From Scleromitrula shiraiana (Eukaryota > Ascomycota > Leotiomycetes > Helotiales > Sclerotiniaceae): 64,000 bases of DNA. Shown here in pieces: positions 46,821 to 56,577 of this stretch. Position 1 is the stretch's first letter; every line of letters starts with the position of its first letter. Under the pieces are notes generated by a model. The model ran no database searches and was not told the DNA's origin. It worked only from the letters and a program-made list of their open reading frames with translations. A program made the translations under genes and the position numbers. The stretch lies in assembly GCA_028455995.1 (NCBI GenBank), contig JABELC010000001.1:1848501-1912500 (forward strand), given 5' to 3'.

Positions 46821-47946
46821 TTAAACTGCCCCCTTTAATGATTCACCAATACTAGGAGCATCACCACCTTTTAAGTAGTACTCGCTCTCTCCAATATGCT
46901 TTCCACTGCTTTCCCAGCGCTCCAACCTCTCCTTCTGACGTTGTTTGCATATTTCTTCCAGCAATGGCCAGTATACACCATGATCATACTCAAACGCAAG
47001 ATCTCCCTCGAATTCGGTCCAAAGCTGCTGTGGAGGTACGTGTTGCCTCATATCATCATTGAACTTCAACTTTGCCTTTGTCATCGGATCAATGAACGGC
47101 ATGATAAGTTTAAAAAATCCATTGACTAACCAAGGAACTCAAAAAGAGTCAGCAACAAGTGTTTGAGAGAAAGGGAGTTGAAAACTTACTATTTATAACC
47201 AATGCTCTTCCCAGTCTTTCCGGATAATGAGTCTGAAGAATATTAAGAACTTCCTTCGCTATCCCAAGGCCAGGCGTTGTGTTTGTCTTTGACTTCCCTG
47301 ATTTGAAATTGATTAGGAGTGAAAGAGTGCCTTGGCCGGGTATTGTCATGTCGATTACACGCTCAAGCATATACACTAAATGTTGCACTTGCTTGGGACT
47401 CGGGTCTGTATTCTGTCTTCCAGGGTTCATGTAATGACATGGCCGTCCTTCGTTATCATAACCCAAGAGAAATTGTTTCCCGGTTTCGTTCTCGATAGAA
47501 AGATCTTCACCAGTCAGGTCATTGACACCATATTCTCGTCTCCACGTCAAAGTTCCCAATAATCTTTTGGGGGCATCTGTAGAAGACCACTTTGTAGCCG
47601 CCAAGTACCGTAACAAACATTCCTTGGTCAACCACATCTTCTCGTCATCTGTAATTGGGCCTCCCTTTCCATCCTTGGCTGGAATTTCAGTCCACGATTT
47701 AACTGTTTCCAACAACGACTCATATTGTTTTTGTTGATCGGCTGTAAGTTCTGGGGCTGGAGCAGGCCTCGAAGATTCAAGAGGATTAATAAAAGGCGGT
47801 TTGAGCGACATGGGCGTGGCAGATCGTGTTATAGGAGTCTCATCATTGGCAATATCTCCCAGAGTAACGGCAGCCATTTCCTTCTCGATGTCCTTCTCGA
47901 CTGTGGCACTCCCATTTTGGTTCTCAGCAATTGTTGCGGCCGACAT
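46821..47946 (-). CDS. CRAL-TRIO (Sec14-like) lipid-transfer protein
   Basis: Two exons (47190-47946 and 46821-47137) encode 357 aa. An acidic N-terminal region (ENQNGSATVEKDIEKEMAA) precedes the CRAL-TRIO N-lobe (WLTKECLLRYLAATKWSSTDA, RLLGTLTWRREYGV). The lipid-binding domain follows, with GYDNEGRPCHYMNPGRQNT, the ILQTHYPERLGRALVINIPW gate segment and LVNGFFKLIMPFIDP. The closest relatives are Sec14-like proteins of the Pdr16/Csr1 type that move phosphatidylinositol and sterol-like lipids between membranes. The acceptor at 47137 was chosen because it gives VINIPWLVNGFFKL in frame. Divergent from POL12 across about 550 bases. Confidence 0.9.
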
Positions 47947-48493
47947 TTCTATGAGATTAATAAAAATATAGTAAACACAAGCTGAGATGGTATGATTTTC
48001 TTGAGGGGAAATTAAGACACCAAGAGAACTGATATTATTTAAAGGGGCACAGCTCTCTGGGCCACAAGTACCAGAACTATGAATGGAGTGATGAATATGT
48101 GGACAGTGTACATGTACAACAACAGATCCGATCCGAGCTCGCAAAATTTCAAACTGCGCAGGTGTGGCGCCCAGATTTTGCAGCTTATCAGATGAATCAA
48201 AAGACAATTTATGTTATGATGCTGATGGTGATCATCTGAAGTATCTATTGGAATTACCTGGTACCATATCGATCTTTTGGTAAACACCACAGTAGAAGCT
48301 CTAGGTTTGGTGGTACTCTATCGGTAAAGTATGTAGGTATACTTCGTGGCGTAAAGTGGCAGAATTGAAATTCGCGAAAACACTTTATGAAAGCGCGTTG
48401 CGACGCGTCTTCCCGAACCTCGCTGCAAAACCCAACTTCAACAAAAGTCAACAACAACAATAATCATACTGAGATTTGCCAAATATCCCAATA
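47947..48493. other. Divergent promoter region of CRAL-TRIO gene and POL12
   Basis: About 550 bases. Two GCGTTGCGACGCGTC-type CG-rich elements near 48391-48410 include an ACGCGT site (an MluI cell-cycle box), which is typical of DNA-replication gene promoters in fungi and lies about 90 bases upstream of the POL12 start. The remainder is AT-rich. Confidence 0.5.
48401..48412 (+). promoter_or_regulatory. Candidate MCB-like element (ACGCG core) upstream of POL12
   Basis: The sequence GCGACGCGTCTT contains ACGCGT, the MluI cell-cycle box bound by the Swi6/Mbp1-type (MBF) factor in yeasts at G1/S. Its place about 90 bases upstream of a replicative polymerase subunit gene fits. Only one clear copy is seen. 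Confidence 0.45.
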
Positions 48494-50596
48494 ATGTCTG
48501 GATTCGATGATGAGCTCAATGAGAAGTTTTCGTCTGCCACTGCTTCTGGTGGACCAATCGAGGCAGATGTACTATCGGAATTACAATCAATTATGCGACT
48601 GCACTCAATACCCCCGCAGGAGCTATTCTATAAATGGGAATCATACAGTATAAAGATGGGGCAGGATGATATGAAAGTGAATATTGATACTGTCAGGGCG
48701 TTGAAGCAGAATATTCAGGATGAGTTGGAGAAGGAGAACCGCAAAAGCAAGGCACATGCGCCGAACAAGCGGATGGGCCCTACATCACGAAATTTAGGGA
48801 ATAACAATGATGTTTTTGGAATGTGAGAAAGTCTTATTATAACAGCTGTATTTCTAGCTGATATTTTCTAGGTTGGAACTTACGCCGAATACACCACGTG
48901 GGGGAACGAGTAGTTCTAGACACCCTGGATCCTTTAAACGGAAACCAGAGACCCCATCAATGTCAAGAGTTAAAGCAGAACCTGCAAGCAGCCCGCCGGA
49001 CTTCAAAGCATCTAATAGGCCAGAAGGAGCCGCTCAATTTATCTCATTCAATGATCGACCGAATGCCGGCCAAGTTGTAGAAGTCTTAAATGATCATCTA
49101 AGTGTTCCTGAGCCTCCAATTGCTCCTTATGCCGAAAGTAGGATTAAGCTTACGGCCAATTCCGACATCAAGAAGTTATCTTACAAAACAATGGCCATGA
49201 AATCGTCCGAAGCGTCAGAGATCTTGGATGATCGCATAGATGAATTCATGCTTCTCATACAAGCACATTATAAATTAGACGACTCGGACTTTGGAAGTGC
49301 TGCAAGTCAGAGCACGAACGAGATAGTCGCAGTGGGGAGGATTGCATGTGATTCTCCAGAAGGAAAGCTTAATTCATCTTCACTTGTACTCGAGACTTCA
49401 CGAAGGATGGGCGCAGGATTACGGATACCTTTGAAAGTAGATAACCTGAAAGGCTACCAATTCTTCCCAGGCCAAATAGTTGCACTGAAGGGTATCAACG
49501 CATCGGGTGAAGATTTTACAGCTAGTGAAATTTTAGAGTCACCTCTTTTAAACGTCCATGCAGTTGCTCCCACAGTTCTCGAAGATCATACACGGAGACT
49601 GCTAGGGGGACCTGATGCCATGGACTCGGACTCAGATCCTGCGCCTCTCAACGTGATTATTGGTTCTGGGCCGTTTACAACAGACGATAACCTAGATTTC
49701 GAGCCCTTACATGCAATTTGCAGCCAAGCAGCTGACACTTATGCTGACGCTCTTGTCCTTGCCGGACCATTCCTTGATATCGATCACCCCTTAATTGCAA
49801 CTGGGGACTTTGATCTTCCGGAAGAAGCCCTCACAGAACCCGACTCCGTCATCATGAACACCATATTTCGTCACCTCATTACTCCCGCTTTCACTCAACT
49901 TGTAAATGCCAACCCACGCATAACCATCCTCCTTGTCCCTTCTGTGAAGGACTCCATATGCAAACATGCTTCTTGGCCGCAGGAGCCCTTTTCAAAAACT
50001 GGTCTTGGTCTTCCCAAGAATGTCCGTATACTCGGGAACCCTACCACTATTGCAATAAACGAAATTAACATGAGCATTTCCTCTCAAGATATCCTATATG
50101 AGCTCCGTCACGAGGAAGTTGTTGGTGGGCAACCACGAGATCCTACGCTGCTTGCAAGATTACCTAGATATCTTATCGAGCAGCGTCATCTTTTCCCATT
50201 ATTTCCACCAGTTCAGAGGGACAAACTGCCGAAGACAGGCACGGAGACTGGGATTCCGGTTGGCGCAATGCTTGATACAAGTTATCTGAAGCTTGGAGAG
50301 ATAATTAACGTTAGGCCTGACTTGTTGGTTGTGCCCAGTTCATTGCCGCCTTTTGCTAAGGTAACAATTTCTTCCCAAAATTTTCTAATGACCAAACTGC
50401 TAACAACCCATAATAACAGGTGGTGGAAAGTGTATTGGTTGTAAATCCAGGATATCTATCGAAAAGAAAAGGGGCAGGGACATACGCTAGATTAACAGTA
50501 TATCCAGCGACTATGACAGACGAAGAGAGGGGCGGAACAGCAATGATCACACATAAACTGTTCGAGAGGGCAAGGGTAGATATTGTACGGATATAA
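48494..50596 (+). CDS. POL12: DNA polymerase alpha subunit B (Pol12)
   Basis: Three exons (48494-48822, 48872-50360 and 50420-50596) encode 664 aa. The N-terminal helical domain (DDELNEKFSS) is followed by a Pro/Ser-rich linker, an OB-fold region (DEFMLLIQAHYKLDDSDFG, IVAVGRIACDSPEGKLN) and the inactive calcineurin-like phosphoesterase domain (LNVIIGSGPFTTDDNLDFEPL, ALVLAGPFLDIDHP, RITILLVPSVKD). The C-terminus ends in VVNPGYLSKRKGAGTYARLTVYP, a strong family signature. The B subunit holds the primase-polymerase alpha complex together and regulates its loading at replication start. All joins keep frame. Confidence 0.95.
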
Positions 50597-50717
50597 ACAT
50601 GTTATTATGAAGTTAATGTTGCAATTTAGATTGTAAATAGAATCGAAATGCATAATGAACAATAGATTTCGAGTTTCAGAATGCTAAATTAGGTTGTGAT
50701 ATATAATATATAGAACA

Positions 50718-52166
50718 CTATCTGTCGTCCACTCTTCGACGCTTGTCACTTTCATAACGGTCTCTTTCCCTCGATGTGCTCCTCTTTCGACTATTCGGGT
50801 CATCTCGGTAACGGTCTCTCCGTGGAGATCTTTCTCTTTGTGGGGATCTTTCTCTACGTGGAGACCTCGATCGCGAGCGAGGCCGTCTCCTGTCTCTGTC
50901 ATCTCTACCACCACCAGGTCGATATGTATCGCCTCTTGATCTTTCCTGCCTCTCATCTCCTTGCCTCATGGCTCTGGGACCCTCTGGAGCGCCCGTGACC
51001 TTCTTTCGTTCACCAACAGGCATGTTATTAGCACCGCTGGCATCACCCCGATCCCTATCGGGGATAAATCTGTCATCATCATTAAATCCTCCTAGCCCCC
51101 CTTCCTTCCTCCGTGGACCTCGGTCATCAAATTGCGCCCATCTGCCTGTATCCTCAGACTTCAGATCTTTGTATTTCGTAGCTCCCTTCTTTCCCAGTTT
51201 TGTCATATCCCTCATTTGTAGCGCCTTAGGTAACAATTCCCGGTTCTGCACATCATCTGCATATCTAGAGCCCATAATATCCCTCTTATCCAAGCCCTCT
51301 GCAGCCAAAGCATCCGAGTAGAAAGCTCCTTTGTGATAATACTTTTGCATATGTGCCATCTTCCCTTTGCTTCCCCTCTCCTCCTTTTGTTTCGCAATAT
51401 ATTCATCATCTTCTTTTTTCCTTTCTTCCTCAGTCAGATTCTTCCTCCTCTCAATCTCCTCCCTTTCCTTCTCTGCCGCCTCGATAGCCTCTCTTTCCCT
51501 CTTGATCCTCTTTAACTCCCTCAATTTCCACGACGCCAGTTCCGTTTCCGGATCAATGTCATCTGTATCATCTACATCATCTTCTTCCTCGTCATCATCC
51601 CAATTTTTCTTTCCCGCTTCCTTTGCAGCTATATCCTTCCTTATTTGTTCCTCCACCAATTCATCTGCAGCTTTCTTCTTTCGGGCCTCTTCCTCTGCGA
51701 TTAATTCCTCTTCGGTCTTCGTGGTTGCATTCGTCGCGCCAGCCAAATTTCTCTTATCCTTCTTAATAAACATCGGTCTCATCATGACCCTCCTGGGAGC
51801 TTCATCCTCACTACTCTCCTCTTCTTCGCTATCTTCTTCGCTGTCTTTCTCACTTTCTTCTTCTTCGCTTTCCTCCTCCGTCACAAATCCCTCTTCCTCG
51901 GCAGCCTTTAGAGCGTTTTCCTCCTGAATCCGCGCATCTTCTTTCGCAGCAGCAAGTTTCCTCCTTTCATTCAAGTCGACTTTATTTAAGCTGCTAGAAA
52001 TTCCACCAGCAGTTGAGACTTTTGGAGGTGGCGCAATTGGTTTTTGGGATGGGGTTTCTTCGTCGCTGGCCGAGGAATCGGATGAATCTTCATCTTCGAG
52101 ATGTGCTTTTCCTGGTCGATATCGCGGTGCTTTGACCGGATTCGCTGTCATACGTTTCGGGGGCAT
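50718..52166 (-). CDS. MFAP1: MFAP1-like spliceosomal protein
   Basis: A single frame of 482 aa from ATG at 52166. The start MPPKRMTANPVKAPRYRPGK is the conserved MFAP1 opening, followed by long acidic and Lys/Glu-rich coiled regions. The conserved C-terminal core reads AHMQKYYHKGAFYSD, RDIMGSRYADDVQ and LPKALQMRDMTKLGKKGATKYKDLKSEDTGRWAQ. The tail is rich in Arg-Ser/Arg-Asp dipeptides (RSRSRSPRRERSPQ). MFAP1 is part of the tri-snRNP/B-complex and needed for pre-mRNA splicing. The gene is intronless and converges with POL12. Several opposite-strand frames over it are composition shadows. Confidence 0.92.
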   Translation of the reverse strand: MPPKRMTANPVKAPRYRPGKAHLEDEDSSDSSASDEETPSQKPIAPPPKVSTAGGISSSLNKVDLNERRKLAAAKEDARIQEENALKAAEEEGFVTEEESEEEESEKDSEEDSEEEESSEDEAPRRVMMRPMFIKKDKRNLAGATNATTKTEEELIAEEEARKKKAADELVEEQIRKDIAAKEAGKKNWDDDEEEDDVDDTDDIDPETELASWKLRELKRIKREREAIEAAEKEREEIERRKNLTEEERKKEDDEYIAKQKEERGSKGKMAHMQKYYHKGAFYSDALAAEGLDKRDIMGSRYADDVQNRELLPKALQMRDMTKLGKKGATKYKDLKSEDTGRWAQFDDRGPRRKEGGLGGFNDDDRFIPDRDRGDASGANNMPVGERKKVTGAPEGPRAMRQGDERQERSRGDTYRPGGGRDDRDRRRPRSRSRSPRRERSPQRERSPRRDRYRDDPNSRKRSTSRERDRYESDKRRRVDDR

Positions 52167-52633
52167 AATTGCAATTTAATTGTAATGTGTCTAGGAAAAA
52201 GTTTCTATGATGATTTTTGTAATGAAGATGGGAATTTGACGAGGCTGAAATATTGTAATCGGCTGCATTTAGCGTCCCTGCAATATAGAACCGTACCTCC
52301 CCTGTAATATATTTCAAGCGCTGTGTTACTATCGAAATGATTTGTGTAGAGGGAATGAGCAAGTAAAAAGTCTCACAAAATACATGTTCCCAGAGTAGTA
52401 TTGCATAGTTTTTGGACCACATATCGTAGTAGCTAATGTCTTATATACTATGATTGTAAGGATTGACATGCGACCAAAGGTAGAAGGCTTAGTGAATTCA
52501 AGAAGACCTTTCAACCTTTTAAAACTTTCAGCCGTCAATCATGATCTATTGGTATCATACTCATCATATCCATAGTCCCTTTTTATTAACGCCGTTCGCC
52601 ATTCAAACGCAAAATACCTGCCACGCCTCGGGC
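52167..52633. other. Intergenic spacer between tandem minus-strand genes
   Basis: Promoter of MFAP1 and 3' flank of ALB1. No additional feature found. Confidence 0.5.
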
Positions 52634-53214
52634 TCATAAAATTTCCTCGTCCTCCTCTGCCATAGGTAACGAGATTGGTTTGACGTCAACCACTGGAACA
52701 GTCGGAGCGGATGCCATATCGTCCATTTCGATCTCTCCTTGGTCCTCGTCCACCACATCCTGTTCAATTTCCTTCTCCAAAATCTCATCCATAGCCTTCT
52801 TTGCAGCCATTTTCTTATTCAAATCCTCCCAAGTCTTCGCCCTCTCCTGGACAATCCTCCCTCTTCCCTTACTCTTCTCAACCTTTGTTTCTGTCCTGTC
52901 CATTATAGCCTCAGCACGATCCATACCCTTCTCTTGTCGCCTCTTTGCTTTCGCGCTCAATTGCGATTTCCTCCCATTTTTCTTCTTATTTACACCCGCG
53001 CCTTGGTGAACAGCTAGCACTTGTGGTGTGTATGTTGTCTCTACTGGTGCTTTAATATTTTTGAGCGACTTATCGGTATCGATACTTGGGGAGGATGCTC
53101 TTTTCGCAGCGCGAGAACGGACCGAAGTAGCTACATTCAATTAATACCAAAAATAGTTCAATGATCTGAGTAGTACTTACAACCCTTATTCTTCAAAGGC
53201 GCTGTTTTACCCAT
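52634..53214 (-). CDS. ALB1: Alb1-like 60S ribosome biogenesis factor
   Basis: Two exons (53181-53214 and 52634-53130) give 176 aa. The basic N-terminus (MGKTAPLKNKGS, then VRSRAAKRASSP) and the central block GRKSQLSAKAKRRQEKGMDR, then KSKGRGRIVQERAKTWEDLN are the Alb1 signature; the C-terminus is acidic. Alb1 works with Arx1 on pre-60S subunits during nuclear export. The first exon encodes only eleven residues plus one base, which the single long frame alone would miss. It diverges from the deubiquitinase gene over about 350 bases. Confidence 0.88.
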
Positions 53215-53566
53215 TTTTGCAGTACGAGAGGCAAAGAAAGAAATTCCAGATTTAGTTTATCAGATTGTTTTTCTTCCCTTGGTCTACAAATATTCTTTGT
53301 GGGGTTGGGCGGCCGAATCTATAAGGGACCGCCGCATTTTTATTATTCCACATAGATACCGGTACATGAATATGATGATAGTACGAAAATATAGCACCAG
53401 AATCCAAACTAATAATTCTTGATCAATTTCCCCCTCCCACCAAAAAATCTACCTTCTCAAACGAATCAACTACATAGTGATGCTATACAATCAACAGCCT
53501 CCTTAGTTGCTTACTACCTGATAACTCTCAGTTTACAATCGCAAACGTCTGACTGGGGCATGCCTA
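53215..53566. other. Divergent promoter region of ALB1 and the deubiquitinase gene
   Basis: About 350 bases with a GGGCGGCC/GGGACCGCCGC GC patch at about 53308-53335 in otherwise AT-rich DNA, possibly a core promoter element. No gene. Confidence 0.45.
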
Positions 53567-55678
53567 ATGATGAGTCCCAACTACGAGCAGATGTCCGACC
53601 TATTTGATGGAGATGCATACTACAATGATGATTATCATCAGGATTACTATTTGGACGATTATCACCAGAACTTTTTTGAACGGATTCATCAAACGGATAC
53701 TTTAGGGCCAGGGACTATACTTTCGTTAATCATTATTGCCATTACAGTTATTTACCATATCCTCGTCATCCTCGATTTTGATCTTTTACCTCTCCCACAA
53801 CTGGCTTGGAACGCTCTAGTTTACGTAACTCCTTCGTCCTTGCTCGGCCTTCTTGATAATTATATGAATCCTCCTCCAACACCGAAACCGGATATGAAGG
53901 CCTTCCCGCAAACGCATGCAGAGAGGAGCGAGGTTATGCGACGTGTACTGGGGTTAGATTCACCTGGTAGCATTATTGAGACCGTCGCAAGCGCTGGTAG
54001 AAGAAGGCTATCGAGCATTCCTATGATTGGAATGGGACTTGCAGGAGGAGGAAGAGGAGAATCGCCAGCAGGGCTCGGAAATTGGGATGCGTCTTGCTAC
54101 CAAAATAGTATTCTCCAAGCGTTAACGTCGCTGAACTCGCTACCAGACTTCCTTGAAAGAATGCAGACAAGTGTATCGTCACCGAAAAATGGTTCGAGGC
54201 CAGCACCTATCAAAATGACACACGCCTTGCAAGAACTGATGGCAACATTAAAGGATCCAGCAAACAATGGAAGAAGGATATGGACACCGGCCATATTAAA
54301 GAATATGAACAGTTGGCAGCAACAGGATGCGCAAGAATATTATTCAAAAATTATCGATGCGATTGATTTAGAACTTGGTAATGTGGCAAAGACAGAAGCG
54401 ATTCAGGGTTTGGAGGAGGCATTCAATAGCTCAGGCGAAGAGGGATTTCGATCTCCAGCGATTCCTCAGAACCCAGTTGATTGCGCTACTACGACGAGGG
54501 TTGTGTGTACAAAATGCGGCTACTACAATCTTAAATTTTGGCCTTCAAAGGGTATGACGGTGACCATAAATAACCGTCAGGAAACTGACCTTCCAAGGTT
54601 ACTGAGTGACTATTGCGAGCTTATATTATTGGAGGGCGTCCAGTGTGAGAAATGCACTTTGCTAGAAAGTGAACGCTCTCTTTCAAAACTGCTGAAGCGC
54701 TGTGAGAACGAATCGAGCAATGAGCAACTCCGCAAGATCACATTAGAACGATTGCAAGCTGTGACGGAAGCACTTGAAACCGATGATTTTTCCAAGAGTA
54801 CTCTTGAAACGAAATGCAGCCTTCTAGAGAAGAAATGGATACGGGTCACTAAAACAAAACAAGACTTGATAGCCCGCCCTTCTAAAGTCTTGACTTTTCA
54901 CCTCAACAGAAGTATACACGATCAATACGGGCATAATAGTAGAAATTCTGCTGCAGTCTACTTTCCAATGATTCTCGATCTCAGCCCATATTGCCTTGGT
55001 AGCGCTGGTGTAACGGAAGGCTCTCTTGATGAGGAATGGCCATTGGCCCCAATGAAATCAATGATCGCAGGCACGAGAAGAAGATCCAGGATGCGCGGGC
55101 CCTTATATGAACTAAGAGCACTGGTTACCCATCACGGTGCCCATGAAAATGGACATTATATATGCTATCGTAAACAGCACATGAAAGTAGATGGAAACGA
55201 AAAACCGATTGATCAGTGGTGGCAGTTTAGCGACGATCTTGTTACGAAAGTCAGTGAGGAGACTGTATTGGCGCAAATTACGACGTCGTTCATGTTGTTT
55301 TATGAACAGATTGAGCCGGCGATTCATAATGATTCCATACCCACCGAAAGCCCTCCAGTAGAGGATATGACGACGAATTTAGACACTCCTGCATCTGAAC
55401 CTATGTTATTAACCAACAAATTGCGTCTAGACGCCGATGATACAGATTCTTCTCTGTCTGCATCTTTATCAAAGTCGAATCTGGAAGATCGCCCCAAAGC
55501 TCAAGAGGATGCTGCAGCAACCACCAACGAAGTTGAAGTTGATGGAGCACCCAATGCTCCTCAAGAGGCTAAAAAATTTAGCACCAAAAACGCTAATATT
55601 GTTCCTCAGCCATATATTGATAAGAATGAGACGAGGATAAATAATAGGGAATCCTCGGGAAATCTGGTTATGGTTTAA
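53567..55678 (+). CDS. UBP1: Membrane-anchored ubiquitin-specific protease, Ubp1-like
   Basis: A single open frame of 703 aa. An acidic Tyr/Asp-rich N-terminus leads to one membrane helix (ILSLIIIAITVIYHILVILDF, about 51-71), as in fungal Ubp1, which is anchored at the ER. The USP domain then begins with the Cys box GLGNWDASCYQNSILQAL (Cys177). Zinc-binding pairs CTKCGYYN and CEKCTLLE follow. The His box is HHGAHENGHYICYRK, with WWQFSDDLV as the closing strand. The enzyme cleaves ubiquitin from proteins at the membrane. The C-terminal tail is Ser/Asp-rich and disordered. No intron is needed and no residue is missing. Confidence 0.93.
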   Translation: MMSPNYEQMSDLFDGDAYYNDDYHQDYYLDDYHQNFFERIHQTDTLGPGTILSLIIIAITVIYHILVILDFDLLPLPQLAWNALVYVTPSSLLGLLDNYMNPPPTPKPDMKAFPQTHAERSEVMRRVLGLDSPGSIIETVASAGRRRLSSIPMIGMGLAGGGRGESPAGLGNWDASCYQNSILQALTSLNSLPDFLERMQTSVSSPKNGSRPAPIKMTHALQELMATLKDPANNGRRIWTPAILKNMNSWQQQDAQEYYSKIIDAIDLELGNVAKTEAIQGLEEAFNSSGEEGFRSPAIPQNPVDCATTTRVVCTKCGYYNLKFWPSKGMTVTINNRQETDLPRLLSDYCELILLEGVQCEKCTLLESERSLSKLLKRCENESSNEQLRKITLERLQAVTEALETDDFSKSTLETKCSLLEKKWIRVTKTKQDLIARPSKVLTFHLNRSIHDQYGHNSRNSAAVYFPMILDLSPYCLGSAGVTEGSLDEEWPLAPMKSMIAGTRRRSRMRGPLYELRALVTHHGAHENGHYICYRKQHMKVDGNEKPIDQWWQFSDDLVTKVSEETVLAQITTSFMLFYEQIEPAIHNDSIPTESPPVEDMTTNLDTPASEPMLLTNKLRLDADDTDSSLSASLSKSNLEDRPKAQEDAAATTNEVEVDGAPNAPQEAKKFSTKNANIVPQPYIDKNETRINNRESSGNLVMV

Positions 55679-56577
55679 TTATGGGATAAGTTTGGGCAAG
55701 GATTGGGTTGGGTTGGATCGGATGGTCATGGGCAAGAGGCCATGTGAAGGAAACTGGCGTTTTGTACAGTGTATAGCATAGCATGGCGTTGGATGGCGAG
55801 TTTGTTCATTATATATAATAACTACATGTGTACTATAATAAGTGGGCAAGATGGTTGCAGAGACATACCTCTTATCAATTCAATAACGTTTGTTTGTTAA
55901 ATCAGATAACTTAGTATTGCTCTCCCATGCATGTTTTGAGATTCAAAATAAGGGCAATCTACTCAAGCGAAGTTGTTGATTCATTTAACTGTCTAACAGT
56001 ATTTCTATATACCTCGATGTATGCCTGCTGCTAGAGTTGAGCCAATATGATGATCAGTCATATAGTAGTTACTAGTCGTCAACCTCTACCCATCTTCTCC
56101 GATGAACCAATTCGAACTAATCGGGTAGCATTTATTAAATCCTCATTCAAAACATTGATATTTAAACATAATTCAAGCTAATTCGTATTAATATCCGTTT
56201 GGAGTATGGATGGATATTAACATATCTTTCGGTCATTTTCAATATCTATTCGAAATGAAGACACTCAAACCAAAATATTAATTTAGAAAACTATTTGGGT
56301 ATACGTGAGACGTAGGATCCCCCAGAGGTTGGACACTCGAATTCATACAGTAAGTTCGCCAAAATATATATGCTCAAATATCAGCTGAGCAAACATTGAT
56401 GAGAGCCTCGGCGTGAGACGAAGCATTCCACAGCAAGGCTCAACCTACAGTGTTATATCAAGCTCAATATTCTCCCAATCGTCGCACATATCACTGACGG
56501 TCTCTGGTGGAGCATTCAATCATTGAATTGTAAGAGATAATCATAAATCTGTACATATCGAGGTCATCAAGGTCAGT
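55679..56577. other. Intergenic region upstream of the NLR gene
   Basis: About 900 bases. TGGGTTGGGTTGGA-type repeats occur right after the deubiquitinase stop (about 55702-55720). The rest is AT-rich and probably includes the NLR promoter. No gene is seen. Confidence 0.5.

Noticed and set aside
51333..51927. Long Ser-rich plus-strand frames opposite MFAP1
   Set aside because: They are antisense shadows of the Glu/Lys-rich MFAP1 coding sequence; composition is Ser/Phe low-complexity.
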